The notes: generated by a model not told the origin, from the letters alone. Counted from the stretch's first letter, positions 7,854-17,088 are shown. The stretch is 64,000 nucleotides of DNA from Streptomyces sp. NBC_00376 (GCF_036077095.1 NZ_CP107960.1:4650001-4714000), one strand, 5' to 3'. A program made the numbers and translations.

Positions 7854-9032
7854 TCAGGGCGCCAGCCGCCGCAGCCGGCCGACCGCGTCGTGCAGGACCT
7901 CGTCCTGCTTGCAGAAGGTGAAGCGGACCTGGCCGCGGCCGGCGTCCGGGTCGTCGTAGAAGACGGAGTTGGGGACGGCGACGACGCCGCAGCGTTCGGG
8001 GAGGGCGCGGCAGAAGGCGTAGGCGTCCTTCTCGCCGAACGGGGCGATGTCGGTGGTGATGAAGTACGTGCCCTGGGGCCGGTAGACCTCGAACCCGGCC
8101 GCGCGCAGTCCGTCGCCGAGCAGGTCGCGCCTGCGGCGGAGGCCGGCGCGGAAGTCGTCGAAGTAGGAGTCCGGCAGGCGCAGCGCCTCGGCGATCGCGT
8201 ACTGGAACGGGCCCGCGCTGACATAGGTCAGGTACTGCTTGGCCGTCCGGACGGCTGCGGTCAGAGGGGCGCTCGCGGTGACCCAGCCGACCTTCCAGCC
8301 GGTGTACGAGAAGGTCTTGCCGGCGGACGAGATCGAGACCGTGCGGTCGCGCATGCCGGGCAGCGAGGCCGGCGGGACGTGTTCGCCCTCGAAGACCAGG
8401 TGCTCGTAGACCTCGTCGGTGACCACGAGAAGGTCGTGCTCCACCGCCAGTCGGGCGATCGCGGTCAGTTCCTCGCGGGTGAGGACCATGCCCGTCGGGT
8501 TGTGCGGGCTGTTCAGCAGCAGCAGCCGGGTGCGGGGCGTGATCGCGTCCCGGAGGGCGTCGAGGTCGGGGCGGAAGCCCGGGGCGCGCAGGGTCAGCGG
8601 TACGCGGACGCCGCCCGCCATGGCGATGCAGGCGGCGTACGAGTCGTAGAAGGGCTCGAACGCGATGACCTCGTCGCCGGGTTCCAGCAGCGCGAGCATG
8701 GCTGCGGCGATGGCCTCGGTGGCTCCGGCGGTGACCAGGACCTCGGTGTCGGGGTCGTAGGAGATGCCGTAGCGCCGCTGCTGGTGGTCGGCGATCGCGG
8801 TGCGCAGTTCGGGGATGCCGGGGCCCGGCGGGTACTGGTTGCCGTGCCCGTCGCGCAGCGCCCGGACCGCGGCCTCGCGGATCTGCTCGGGGCCGTCGGT
8901 GTCGGGGAAGCCCTGGCCGAGGTTGATGGAGCCGGTCCGTACGGCGAGCGCCGACATCTCCGCGAAGATCGTCGTGCCGAACCCGTCGAGGCGGCGGTTG
9001 AGCAGCGGTCGTCCCTGTGTCATGGCTGTCAT
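7854..9032 (-). CDS. PLP-dependent class I/II aminotransferase (kynurenine/methionine aminotransferase-like)
   Basis: 392 residues with a fold-type I aminotransferase layout: INLGQGFPDTDGP near residue 37, TAGATEAIAAA around 101, NSPHNPTG around 174-181, the DEVYEHLVF strand near 206, and SAGKTFSYTGWKVGW with the Schiff-base lysine at residue 239. The GQGFPD and TFSYTGWKVGW forms are those of YbdL/kynurenine aminotransferase-type enzymes acting on Met, Gln or aromatic amino acids. ATG 9032 and ATG 9023 are both plausible. A kynurenine route occurs at 19-22 kb, so kynurenine could be a substrate, but that is inference only; a DapC-like role is equally possible. Confidence 0.9.
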   Translation of the reverse strand: MTAMTQGRPLLNRRLDGFGTTIFAEMSALAVRTGSINLGQGFPDTDGPEQIREAAVRALRDGHGNQYPPGPGIPELRTAIADHQQRRYGISYDPDTEVLVTAGATEAIAAAMLALLEPGDEVIAFEPFYDSYAACIAMAGGVRVPLTLRAPGFRPDLDALRDAITPRTRLLLLNSPHNPTGMVLTREELTAIARLAVEHDLLVVTDEVYEHLVFEGEHVPPASLPGMRDRTVSISSAGKTFSYTGWKVGWVTASAPLTAAVRTAKQYLTYVSAGPFQYAIAEALRLPDSYFDDFRAGLRRRRDLLGDGLRAAGFEVYRPQGTYFITTDIAPFGEKDAYAFCRALPERCGVVAVPNSVFYDDPDAGRGQVRFTFCKQDEVLHDAVGRLRRLAP

Positions 9033-9160
9033 CCTGCGCGGAAGCTCTGGAGTTGCTCAAGTCTGCTTTGGCCGTTCGGGGCCGGGGGCATCCCCCACAC
9101 ACGCGGGAAGCGCGTGGAAGCGGGGGACCTCGCTTCGGGGGACGGAAGGGCGTGAGGTCG

Positions 9161-9460
9161 GTGAAGGTATTCGTCGGTGTGGTGATCGCGGTCGGTCTGA
9201 TCGTGCTGCTCGTCTCGGTCCTGGTGAAGGCCGGGAACCGGTCGAAGGCGGGCAGGCGGGGCGCGCGGCGGGGGGCCGTGGGCAGCGGCGCGGGGGGCGG
9301 CTGGTGGGCGGGGGGTGACGGCGGCGGCGGTTCGTCCTGCGGAAGCGGAAGCTCCGGGCACTCCGGGCACTCCGGAGGTCATTCGTGCGGCGGCGGCCAC
9401 TCCTCGTGCGGTGGCGGTTCTTCGTGTGGCGGCGGGGGCGGATGCGGCGGCGGAAGCTGA
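9161..9460 (+). CDS. Small membrane protein with Gly/Ser/His/Cys-rich tail
   Basis: 99 residues. One transmembrane helix (about residues 3-22, VFVGVVIAVGLIVLLVSVLV) is followed by a short basic stretch (KAGNRSKAGRRGARRG). The tail of about 60 residues is almost entirely Gly/Ser with five Cys and four His, in CGGG, HSGHS and SSCG patterns. I prefer GTG 9161 because GGAAGGG lies 10 bases upstream; GTG 9152 is an alternative. Similar CGGGG tails occur on actinobacterial membrane proteins (for example the TIGR04222 group), but the rest is too short to assign. Metal binding by the tail is possible but unproven. It starts divergently from the aminotransferase gene. Confidence 0.75.
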   Translation: MKVFVGVVIAVGLIVLLVSVLVKAGNRSKAGRRGARRGAVGSGAGGGWWAGGDGGGGSSCGSGSSGHSGHSGGHSCGGGHSSCGGGSSCGGGGGCGGGS

Positions 9461-9480
9461 TCCGGACAGCTGGTTACGGA

Positions 9481-9517
9481 GGTGCTCGGCGGGTGAACTC
9501 CCGCCGGGCACCTTTTT
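9481..9517 (+). terminator. Rho-independent terminator with T-run
   Basis: 13-bp stem with one G-T pair (9481-9493 with 9500-9512), a TGAACT loop, then TTTTTGTT. It is the most classical intrinsic terminator in the window and ends the Gly/Cys-rich gene. Confidence 0.95.
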
Positions 9518-9755
9518 GTTGGGGCTTTTTGCGAGTTGCCGGTGAACAGATGATCCGAGAGGCCCCCGACGGGATGGAAACCACGGCAAGTTGGGCAAAA
9601 ATGCTGTGGATGCGGCTTATTCGTGGTTCCCTCGGTTTGAGAGAACATTCAGCCCTCGGACCCCAGTTGGACCTGATTGGGCGCTACCCCTCCCACGTGC
9701 ACCACGTCGGGGCGTCCCCTGTCCATGTGTCCATGCTTGCTTGCGGAGCCGACTC

Positions 9756-10277
9756 ATGCTCACGACCCTCCAGACGGCTTATTCCGATACCCGCGCCGCC
9801 GACCTGGCCTGGACGCTGGGGCGCGAACCGCTCCCCGCCCTGGCCGTGCTCGACCTCGATCTCGCGGGTGCCGGCATTCAGATGCGCCTGCTCGGCGCCT
9901 CCCACCAGGTGCTCCTCGAAGAGGACCGCGGCACCTGTTCCGAAACCGTGGCCTGTATTCCCGGGAGCAGCACCCCGCTCCCGCTCGGGGTCTCCAAGCG
10001 GCTCGGGGAATGGGAGTACGAATTCGCGGCGCGCGTCGAGACGCTCTCGGAGGGCTCGTTCGCGGGCCGCGCGCAGGAACTCCTCGCGCTGGTCGCCGAC
10101 CATCCGCAGGGTCTCGCCGGTACGTTCCCCGGCAGCCCGCACGCCTTCACCGCCATGCTCGCCCAGCGGGCCGAGGGCCAGGTGTGGTGGCGCACCTGGC
10201 ACGCGTACCCGCAGGAGGGGCAGTTGGTGGTGACGCGCACCCGAGTGGGAGTGCGGAAGCCGGCGGCAGTGCTCTGA
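9756..10277 (+). CDS. DUF2617 family protein
   Basis: 173 residues beginning MLTTLQTAYSDTRAADLAWTLG, the characteristic start of actinobacterial DUF2617 proteins; an upstream in-frame extension to 9591 is low-quality coding and rejected. The middle carries alternating strands (LAVLDLDLAGAGIQMRLLGASHQV), and the end has WWRTWHAYPQEGQLVVTRT. No catalytic motif is visible. DUF2617 genes commonly sit beside a membrane aminopropyltransferase gene, as here with 84 bp between them, so a shared role is likely. The preceding 240 bp contain no recognised gene. Confidence 0.85.
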   Translation: MLTTLQTAYSDTRAADLAWTLGREPLPALAVLDLDLAGAGIQMRLLGASHQVLLEEDRGTCSETVACIPGSSTPLPLGVSKRLGEWEYEFAARVETLSEGSFAGRAQELLALVADHPQGLAGTFPGSPHAFTAMLAQRAEGQVWWRTWHAYPQEGQLVVTRTRVGVRKPAAVL

Positions 10278-10361
10278 GTAGTCCCAACTCCGTTGTGTGC
10301 GCGCCACTTACACCCTTGTGGGTGACAGGCTGCCACGTGATCGTGACGTAGCGTTCGCATC

Positions 10362-11960
10362 ATGATCGATCAGCAGGTGTCGCTGCGAGGGGGCGCGGCG
10401 TTTCTTCCCGTAGGGCCGAGGGCCGGCCGGTATCTCGTACTGGCCGCGGTCTTCGTCTGTGCCGCCTGCGGACTGGTGTACGAGCTCGAACTGGTGGCGC
10501 TCGCCTCCTACTTGATCGGTGATTCGGTCACCCAGGCATCGGTCGTGCTCTCCGTGATGGTCTTCGCGATGGGCGTCGGCTCGCTTCTCGCGAAACGTTT
10601 ACGCAGCCGTGCCGCAGTGGGTTTCGGGCTGATCGAGGCGGCGCTCGCGCTCGTCGGCGGCTCCTCGGCGCTGGTGCTGTACGCGTCGTTCGCCTGGATC
10701 GGGGAGTCGCGCTACGCCCTGGTCGGGTTCTCGCTCACGATCGGGATCCTGATCGGTGCGGAGATCCCGCTGCTGATGACCTTGATCCAGCGCGTCGACC
10801 GGCAGGACGCGGGCGGCGCCGTCGCGGATCTCTTCGCCGCCGACTACGTGGGCGCGCTGGTCGGCGGGCTCGCGTTCCCGTTCCTGCTGCTGCCGATGCT
10901 CGGGCAGCTCACCGGGGCGCTGTTCACCGGCGCGGTCAACGCGGCGGCGGGCGGGGCGCTGGTGCTGTGGGTGTTCCGGCAGGACCTCACCCCGCGCTCC
11001 CGCTGGCTGCTGATCGTGTTCAACGTGGCGGTGATCGCCCTGCTGGCCGTCGCCACCGCGCTGGTCGACGACTTCGAGCGGGCGGCGCGGCGTGCGGTGT
11101 ACGGGGACGCGGTGCGGGTCGCGGTGCAGACCGAGGTCCAGGAGGTGGTGCTGACGGGGTCGGGCCGCGACTCCCTGGATCTGTATCTGGACGGCCGGCT
11201 GCGGGTCAGCGCGCGCGACGAGTACCGCTACCACGAGGCGCTGGTGCACCCGGCGATGAACGGGCCGCACGCCCACGTGCTCATCCTGGGCGGTGGCGAC
11301 GGCCTCGCCGCCCGGGAGGTGCTGCGCTACCCGGACGTACGTGACGTCACGGTGGTCGAGCTCGACCGGGACGTCACCCGGTTGGCCCGTACCGACCCGG
11401 CGCTCTCGGAGCTGAACGGCCACGCGTTCCGCGACCCCCGGCTCACCGCCGTCACCGCCGACGCCTTCAACTGGATGCGGGCGGCGTACGGCAGCTATGA
11501 CGTGGTGATCTCCGATCTGCCCGATCCCGGGATCTCCGCCAGCACGAAGCTCTACTCGGCGGAGTTCTACGGCCTGGTCGCCCAGGCGCTCGCGCCCGGC
11601 GGCCGGGTGGTGGTGCACGGGGGCCAGCCGGCGTCCCGGCCGCGTACGTTCTGGACGGTCGAGGCGTCGATGAGGGCGGCGGGCCTGGGGACCCGCCCGT
11701 ACCGGATCAGCGGCCCGGCCGTCGACTCCGCGGCCGGACCCGACCGGGCCACGCACCGGGAGCAGCGCGCGCACGGCTGGGGTTTCGTCCTCGCCGGTGC
11801 GGGGCGCGGACCGGAGCTCGGCCTCGCCCGGAAGGCCCCGGCGCTGCGGTCGATGACGGAGCCCGGACTGGTCGACACGGGGCGGCGGACGGAGAGCGCC
11901 CGGCTGCCGGGGCTGCCGCCGTCGACACTGGTGCACCCGCGGTACTGGGAGGACCGGTGA
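10362..11960 (+). CDS. speE: Membrane-anchored polyamine aminopropyltransferase (spermidine synthase-like)
   Basis: 532 residues in two parts. Residues 20-230 form about seven transmembrane helices. Residues 250-500 are a spermidine-synthase-type Rossmann domain with the dcSAM-binding motif [14 protein letters not shown] near 308, the acidic VVELD strand, and ISDLPDP where soluble SpeE has its DxxDP-type active-site segment. Soluble enzymes are about 290 residues, so the membrane half is an addition typical of the DUF2617-linked group. It may modify a lipid or extracytoplasmic amine, but the substrate is not established. Codon 80 is TTA (10599-10601), the rare codon read by the bldA tRNA, which suggests developmentally limited translation. 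Confidence 0.85.
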   Translation: MIDQQVSLRGGAAFLPVGPRAGRYLVLAAVFVCAACGLVYELELVALASYLIGDSVTQASVVLSVMVFAMGVGSLLAKRLRSRAAVGFGLIEAALALVGGSSALVLYASFAWIGESRYALVGFSLTIGILIGAEIPLLMTLIQRVDRQDAGGAVADLFAADYVGALVGGLAFPFLLLPMLGQLTGALFTGAVNAAAGGALVLWVFRQDLTPRSRWLLIVFNVAVIALLAVATALVDDFERAARRAVYGDAVRVAVQTEVQEVVLTGSGRDSLDLYLDGRLRVSARDEYRYHEALVHPAMNGPHAHVLILGGGDGLAAREVLRYPDVRDVTVVELDRDVTRLARTDPALSELNGHAFRDPRLTAVTADAFNWMRAAYGSYDVVISDLPDPGISASTKLYSAEFYGLVAQALAPGGRVVVHGGQPASRPRTFWTVEASMRAAGLGTRPYRISGPAVDSAAGPDRATHREQRAHGWGFVLAGAGRGPELGLARKAPALRSMTEPGLVDTGRRTESARLPGLPPSTLVHPRYWEDR

Positions 11961-12083
11961 GCGTGGGGGGCCTGGGCCGGGTGGCGTGATCGGGGCGGGC
12001 GCGGGGGTGGAGCGATCGTGGTGGGTGGCTTCTGGAGGCGGAACCGCTGACGCGACGGTCGGGGCTGAGTAGGCTCGGTTTCC

Positions 12084-13088
12084 ATGGAGCATGAGGTGTT
12101 CGTTCCGGTTCCGGTCCCGTCCCTGAGGCGGACGCTGGGTGACCCTGCCCGCGTCGCGCGATGCGTGCCGGGCCTGCAGCAGGACGCCGACTCGTCCGCG
12201 GGCCCGCTCTCCGGCCGGCTCAGGATCCGGGTCGACGGCCACACGATCACTTACCGCGGCGCGCTGCGGCTCACCGATGCGCCGCAGGACGGCCCGCAGG
12301 GCTCGCCCGGGGCCGGGGCCGGGGCCGGTGTCGGGATCCTGGTGACCGGCGAGGGCGCCGAGGCCCGGGGCAGCGGCTCGGTGAAGCTGAGCCTGACGAT
12401 CGGGCTGACCGAGCGCGACGGCGGTACGGCGATCGGGTTCACGGGTACCGCGAGCGGTGACGGCCGGCTCCTGGAACTGGACGCGGCGGCGGTGCTCGCG
12501 GCGGCCCGCCGGCTGCTGGACCGCTTCGCCCAGCAGCTGGTGACGGAGACGCTGGCGGCCACCGGTGAGCCCGACGGGCCGCTCGGCGAAGCCGTGGAGC
12601 AGGCCATCGAGGAGGCGGCCGAGGAGGCCGACGCGACGGGTGCGGCCACCGCCCGCGACATCACCCCGGAAGCCGTCGGCCCCGACGACACCGATGACGT
12701 ACCGCCCACCCATGAAGCCGCGGCGGACGAGGCGCCCTCAGCAGGGCAGCCGGGGGAGCCGGGGACTCCAGGGAACCCGCCGGGCACCGGCTCCGGCTCC
12801 GGCTCCGTCTTCGACGCGCCCGTGCCCCCGCCGTCGCTCGACCCGGTTTCCGAGACGGAGTTCACCGCCCCGGGGAACCCCCCGGCGGAGGCCGCGCACG
12901 CCAGGCGGACCATGATCGGCCGCAGCGCCGAGGAGGTCGACCACGCGCCGCCGCGCGGCCGGTACGCCCCCGTCCCGTCACCCGATTCGACCACCGCGGG
13001 CGCCACGCTCCGCTGGGTCGCCCCGGCCGCCGCGCTGGCTCTGGCGTCCGCCGTGGTGGTGACCAGGGCGTTGAGGCGGCGGCGGTAG
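12084..13088 (+). CDS. SRPBCC/CoxG-like protein with a C-terminal membrane anchor
   Basis: 334 residues. The first 155 fit the CO-dehydrogenase subunit G (CoxG) type of SRPBCC lipid/ligand-binding fold: EHEVFVPVPVPSLRRTLGDPARVARCVPG start, ITYRGALRL strand, and the long C-terminal helix AAVLAAARRLLDRFAQQLV. Residues 165-300 are acidic, low in complexity, rich in Ala, Glu, Pro and Gly. The end is one transmembrane helix (about 312-329) with an RRRR tail, so the ligand domain faces one side of the membrane on a flexible stalk. Stand-alone CoxG proteins are common in Streptomyces and have no assigned role; no CODH genes are nearby. Confidence 0.8.
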   Translation: MEHEVFVPVPVPSLRRTLGDPARVARCVPGLQQDADSSAGPLSGRLRIRVDGHTITYRGALRLTDAPQDGPQGSPGAGAGAGVGILVTGEGAEARGSGSVKLSLTIGLTERDGGTAIGFTGTASGDGRLLELDAAAVLAAARRLLDRFAQQLVTETLAATGEPDGPLGEAVEQAIEEAAEEADATGAATARDITPEAVGPDDTDDVPPTHEAAADEAPSAGQPGEPGTPGNPPGTGSGSGSVFDAPVPPPSLDPVSETEFTAPGNPPAEAAHARRTMIGRSAEEVDHAPPRGRYAPVPSPDSTTAGATLRWVAPAAALALASAVVVTRALRRRR

Positions 13089-13113
13089 CGGTCGCGCCAG
13101 TAATGTCGGGCGG

Positions 13114-13914
13114 GTGAGTAGCAGCGAGAAGGACGTCCGGCTGTCCGTCGGCGACACAGAGTTGACCGTGAATCCCGCCAACGGCTGTCGCATCGACAGC
13201 CTGCGGATCGGTGGCACCGAACTGTTGCGGCAGGGGGAGCGGTACGGCTGCTTCCCGATGGTGCCGTGGTGCGGGCGTACCGGGAACGGGCTGTTCCACA
13301 ACGGCGACGTCCCGCACCGGTTGCCCCTGAACGCCCCGCCGCATGCCATCCACGGCACCGGCCGGGACACCGCCTGGCACACCGCCCGGCTGGCCGAACG
13401 GGAGGCGTCGTTCTACTACGACCTCGCCGACCCCTGGCCGTACCCGGGCCGGGTGACCCAGACCTTCGAACTGGCCGAGGACTCGCTCACCCTCGCCTTC
13501 GGCATCGAGACGTACGGGGACTCGTTCCCGGCGCAGGCCGGCTGGCACCCCTGGTTCCTGCGCAACCTCGGCGGCGGTGGCAAGGACGTGGAGGTGGCAT
13601 TCGACGCGGCCTGGCAGGAGGAGCGGGGCGAGGACCATCTGCCGACCGGCCGCCGCATCCCGCCCCTGGAGGGGCCCTGGGACGACTGCTTCGGGATGCC
13701 GGACGGTGTCGAGGTGACGCTCACCTGGCCGGAGCAGCTGGAGCTGACCGTGAAGAGCCGGACCGAGTGGGTCGTGATCTACGACGAGCAGGACGAGGCG
13801 GTCTGCGTGGAGCCGCAGTCCGGCCCGCCGAACGGGCTGAACACCGCGCCCCGCTACGTCACCCCGATCGATCCGCTGGAGATCGCGACGACGTGGAGCT
13901 GGCGCCGGCTCTGA
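13114..13914 (+). CDS. Aldose 1-epimerase family protein
   Basis: 266 residues with the galactose-mutarotase fold. Features in order: NPANGCRIDSLRIGGTELL, MVPWCGRTGNG (substrate-facing arginine), HAIHGTGRDTAW with the conserved His, AGWHPWFLRNL with the second His, and WVVIYDE...VCVEPQSGPPNGLN carrying the conserved catalytic Glu in VEPQ. It should interconvert anomers of a hexose or related sugar in the cytoplasm. GTG 13114 is the start; it follows the CoxG-like gene by 25 bp and could be co-transcribed. The particular sugar is not deducible. Confidence 0.92.
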   Translation: MSSSEKDVRLSVGDTELTVNPANGCRIDSLRIGGTELLRQGERYGCFPMVPWCGRTGNGLFHNGDVPHRLPLNAPPHAIHGTGRDTAWHTARLAEREASFYYDLADPWPYPGRVTQTFELAEDSLTLAFGIETYGDSFPAQAGWHPWFLRNLGGGGKDVEVAFDAAWQEERGEDHLPTGRRIPPLEGPWDDCFGMPDGVEVTLTWPEQLELTVKSRTEWVVIYDEQDEAVCVEPQSGPPNGLNTAPRYVTPIDPLEIATTWSWRRL

Positions 13915-13924
13915 CCCGGGCGCC

Positions 13925-13993
13925 GGTTCGCGCTCAGGCTCCGGCCCCGGCTCTGCCCCGGGCACTGGTTCGCGCTCCGGATCCGGCCCCGGC
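13925..13993. repeat. Imperfect 27-bp direct repeat in a spacer
   Basis: Two copies (13925-13951 and 13967-13993) differ at two bases and lie 42 bp apart between the epimerase and pyrE. Probably slippage-prone GC-rich spacer; no function is evident. Confidence 0.6.
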
Positions 13994-14027
13994 GGCGGTC
14001 CGCCGGGCAGCCTCTAAGCTCGTAGCC

Positions 14028-14567
14028 ATGAGTGACGTACGTGCTGAGCTGCTCCAGCAGATCAAGGACAAGGCCGTGGTACACGGCAAAGTGACCCTCT
14101 CCTCGGGTCTTGAGGCCGACTGGTACATCGACCTGCGCCGCATCACGCTGGACGGCAAGGCCGCTCCGATGGTCGGTCAGGTCATGCTCGACGCCACCGC
14201 CGAGCTGGACTACGACTGCGTGGGCGGGCTGACGCTGGGCGCCGACCCGGTCGCCACCTCGATGCTGCACGCCTCCGCCGCGCGCGGGCAGGAGCTGGAC
14301 GCGTTCGTCGTCCGCAAGGCCCAGAAGGCGCACGGTATGCAGCGCCGCATCGAGGGCACGGACGTGAAGGGCCGCCGCTGTCTGGTGGTCGAGGACACCT
14401 CGACCACCGGTGGTTCGCCGCTGACGGCCGTCGAGGCGGTGCGCGAGGCCGGTGGCGAGGTCGTGGCCGTGGCCGTGATCGTGGAGCGGGGTGCTGCTCC
14501 GGCCATCGCCGAGGCGGGCCTGCCGTACGTCCACGTCTACTCGGTGGCCGATCTCGACCTGGCCTGA
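14028..14567 (+). CDS. pyrE: Orotate phosphoribosyltransferase
   Basis: 179 residues, normal for short bacterial PyrE. SSGLEADWYIDLRRITLDG forms the orotate/N-terminal region, VVRKAQKAHG near residue 94 is the flexible-loop lysine segment, and CLVVEDTSTTGGS at 118-130 is the PRPP-binding motif. It converts orotate and PRPP to OMP in pyrimidine synthesis. The ATG at 14028 follows a weak purine stretch. It stands apart from other pyr genes, upstream of fba, as in other Streptomyces. Confidence 0.97.
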   Translation: MSDVRAELLQQIKDKAVVHGKVTLSSGLEADWYIDLRRITLDGKAAPMVGQVMLDATAELDYDCVGGLTLGADPVATSMLHASAARGQELDAFVVRKAQKAHGMQRRIEGTDVKGRRCLVVEDTSTTGGSPLTAVEAVREAGGEVVAVAVIVERGAAPAIAEAGLPYVHVYSVADLDLA

Positions 14568-14596
14568 CATCCGGCTTTGACCTGCGGCTTTTTCCG

Positions 14597-14630
14597 GGGG
14601 CGGGCTGTTTCACGTGAAACGGTCCGCCCC
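14597..14630. promoter_or_regulatory. parS centromere site within a larger palindrome
   Basis: GTTTCACGTGAAAC at 14607-14620 is a perfect match to the ParB-binding parS consensus of Streptomyces. It sits between GGGGCGG (14597-14603) and CCGCCCC (14624-14630), so the whole 34 bp can form a hairpin after pyrE. Streptomyces parS sites cluster around oriC, so the window should lie in the origin-proximal region. ParB binding is inferred from the motif. Confidence 0.9.
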
Positions 14631-14781
14631 TTCCGCATGTCTGCCGAGCGTCTGCCGGACCGGCCCGGTGGTGGGCCGGGTGGAGCCGGAACGAGAGTCT
14701 GGGAAGATAGGGGCGACGATGACGTCGCCCCCAGGTCAGGGAACCAGCAACGCACACCCGCATATCCCAAGGAGCGGTCAG

Positions 14782-15804
14782 ATGCCCATCGCAACCCCCG
14801 AGGTCTACGCCGAGATGCTCGACCGGGCGAAGGCAGGCAAGTTCGCCTACCCGGCCATCAATGTGACGTCGACCCAGACCCTGCACGCTGCACTGCGCGG
14901 CTTCGCGGAGGCGGAGAGCGACGGCATCGTCCAGATCTCCACCGGTGGGGCGGAGTTCCTGGGCGGCCAGTACAACAAGGACATGGTCACCGGCGCCGTC
15001 GCCCTGGCCGAGTTCGCGCACATCGTCGCCGCCAAGTACGACATCACGGTCGCGCTGCACACCGACCACTGCCCCAAGGACAAGCTGGACGGTTACGTGC
15101 GTCCGCTGCTCGACATCTCCGCCGAGCGCGTCGCCCGGGGCGAGAACCCGCTGTTCCAGAGCCACATGTGGGACGGTTCGGCCGAGACGCTGGCCGACAA
15201 CCTGGCCATCGGCCAGGAGCTGCTGGCCAAGGCCGCCGCCGCCAAGATCATTCTTGAGGTCGAGATCACCCCGACCGGCGGCGAGGAGGACGGTGTCACG
15301 CACGAGATCAACGACGAGCTGTACACCACCGTCGACGACGCGCTGCGCACCGCCGAGGCGCTCGGCCTGGGCGAGAAGGGCCGCTACCTGCTGGCCGCCT
15401 CCTTCGGCAACGTCCACGGCGTCTACAAGCCGGGCAACGTCGTGCTCCGCCCCGAGCTGCTGAAGGACCTCCAGGAGGGCGTCGGCGCCAAGTACGGCAA
15501 GAAGTCCCCGTTCGACTTCGTCTTCCATGGCGGCTCCGGTTCCACCGAGCAGGAGATCGCCACCGCGCTGGAGAACGGCGTCGTGAAGATGAACCTCGAC
15601 ACCGACACCCAGTACGCCTTCACCCGCCCGATCGTGGACCACATGTTCCGCAACTACGACGGTGTGCTGAAGGTCGACGGCGAGGTCGGCAACAAGAAGG
15701 TCTACGACCCGCGCAGCTGGGGCAAGTCCGCCGAGGCGGGCATGGCCAAGCGCGTCACCGAGGCCTGCGCCAACCTGCGTTCCACCGGCACCAAGCTGAA
15801 GTAG
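14782..15804 (+). CDS. fba: Class II fructose-bisphosphate aldolase
   Basis: 340 residues. The start MPIATPEVYAEMLDRA has AAGGAGCGG just upstream of ATG 14782; an in-frame extension further upstream crosses the parS region and is rejected. ALHTDHCPKDK at 91-101 carries the catalytic Asp95 and zinc ligand His96. HGVYKPG and the FHGGSGST phosphate-binding loop follow, then NLDTDTQYAF. The zinc enzyme interconverts fructose 1,6-bisphosphate with DHAP and glyceraldehyde 3-phosphate. It is ended by a hairpin at 15826. Confidence 0.98.
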   Translation: MPIATPEVYAEMLDRAKAGKFAYPAINVTSTQTLHAALRGFAEAESDGIVQISTGGAEFLGGQYNKDMVTGAVALAEFAHIVAAKYDITVALHTDHCPKDKLDGYVRPLLDISAERVARGENPLFQSHMWDGSAETLADNLAIGQELLAKAAAAKIILEVEITPTGGEEDGVTHEINDELYTTVDDALRTAEALGLGEKGRYLLAASFGNVHGVYKPGNVVLRPELLKDLQEGVGAKYGKKSPFDFVFHGGSGSTEQEIATALENGVVKMNLDTDTQYAFTRPIVDHMFRNYDGVLKVDGEVGNKKVYDPRSWGKSAEAGMAKRVTEACANLRSTGTKLK

Positions 15805-15825
15805 CGGCAGCCGGTACGAAGTGTG

Positions 15826-15865
15826 GCCGTGGGCCCGGTACCCCGTGGGGTGCCGGGCCCACGGC
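15826..15865 (+). terminator. Terminator of fba
   Basis: 19-bp arms (15826-15844 with 15847-15865) with one mismatch and almost no loop, 22 bases after the fba stop. Confidence 0.85.
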
Positions 15866-15912
15866 ATGTCCGAGGTACATGTTTCCGACACATGCATACG
15901 TAAGGGGTCGTT

Positions 15913-17088
15913 GTGGGTTCCAGTGCGCGCTATGACTTCGACACCGTCGTCGACCGCCGGGGCACCTGGTGCGTCCAGTGGGACGGGGTCGCGGACCGGT
16001 TCGGGGTGGACGGGCTGCTGCCGTTCACCATCTCCGACATGGACTTCGAGACGGCCCCGGAGGTGCTGGACGCGCTCCGTTCCCGCCTCGACCACGGGGT
16101 GTTCGGCTACACCGACTGGCGGCAGGACGACTTCCGCTCGGCGATAGCCCACTGGTACGCGACCCGGTACGGCACCGAGGTGGACACCGGGCAGCTGGTG
16201 TACGGGCCCTCCGTGCTCAGCCAGCTCTCGCAGCTGCTGCAGATGTGGACGGCGCCGGGCGAGGGCGTGGTCGTCCACACCCCCACGTACGACGGTTTCC
16301 GCAAGGCGATCACCGGGCTCGGGCGGGAGCTGCGGGGTGTGCCGGTGGGGGACCCGGCCGCGCTGGAACGCGAGCTGGCCCGCCCCGACAGCAAGGTCCT
16401 GATCCTGTGCTCCCCGCACAATCCGACCGGCCGGGTATGGACGACGGCCGAGCTGGAGGCGATGTCCTCGCTCGCCGCGCGGCACGGGGTCGCGGTGATC
16501 AGCGACGAGATACACGCGGACTTCGTGCACGAGGGGCACACCCATGTGCCGTGGACGCGGGTCGCGGGCGACGGGCGCTGGGCGCTGGTCACCTCCGCGT
16601 CCAAGGCGTTCAACTTCCCGGCGCTGACCGGTTCCTACGGACTGATCGGCGATCCCGCCGACCGGACGGAGTTCCTGCGCCGGATGGAGACGGCCGAGGG
16701 GCTCGCCTCCCCGGCGGTGCTGTCGCTGACCGCGCACATCGCCGCGTACCGGGAGTCGGCGCAGTGGCTGGACTCGGCGCGGGAGTACGTCGCGGGGAAC
16801 CTGGCACTGGTCGCGAAGCGGCTGGGCGAGGCGTTCCCGGAGCTGGGGTGGCGGCCGCCGCAGGCCGGATACCTGGCGTGGATCGATCTGCGGCCCGCCG
16901 GTGTCGACGGCGACGAGGCGTTGCAGCGGGTACTGATCGAGCGGGAGAAGGTCGCGGTGATGCCGGGCGGGGTGTACGGCGCGGAGGGCTTCGTGCGGCT
17001 GAACGTGGGGTGCCCGCGTGCCAAGGCGGAGGCCGGGGTGGACGCGCTGATCCGGGGCGTGCGGGCGGTGACGGGGCGGGCGTCGTAG
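15913..17088 (+). CDS. MalY/PatB-type PLP-dependent C-S lyase/aminotransferase
   Basis: 391 residues. LPFTISDMDFETAPEV at 36-52, GVFGYTDWR near 62, SPHNPTGRVWT at 167-177, VISDEIHADF at 195-204 and the Schiff-base lysine K231 in SASKAFNFPALTG are the MalY/PatB (cystathionine beta-lyase-like) signatures, especially SDMDF and SDEIHADF. The likely reaction is beta-elimination of cystathionine or another Cys conjugate; some members act as transaminases. GTG 15913 follows AAGGGG. No methionine genes are adjacent, so the substrate is open. Confidence 0.92.
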   Translation: MGSSARYDFDTVVDRRGTWCVQWDGVADRFGVDGLLPFTISDMDFETAPEVLDALRSRLDHGVFGYTDWRQDDFRSAIAHWYATRYGTEVDTGQLVYGPSVLSQLSQLLQMWTAPGEGVVVHTPTYDGFRKAITGLGRELRGVPVGDPAALERELARPDSKVLILCSPHNPTGRVWTTAELEAMSSLAARHGVAVISDEIHADFVHEGHTHVPWTRVAGDGRWALVTSASKAFNFPALTGSYGLIGDPADRTEFLRRMETAEGLASPAVLSLTAHIAAYRESAQWLDSAREYVAGNLALVAKRLGEAFPELGWRPPQAGYLAWIDLRPAGVDGDEALQRVLIEREKVAVMPGGVYGAEGFVRLNVGCPRAKAEAGVDALIRGVRAVTGRAS

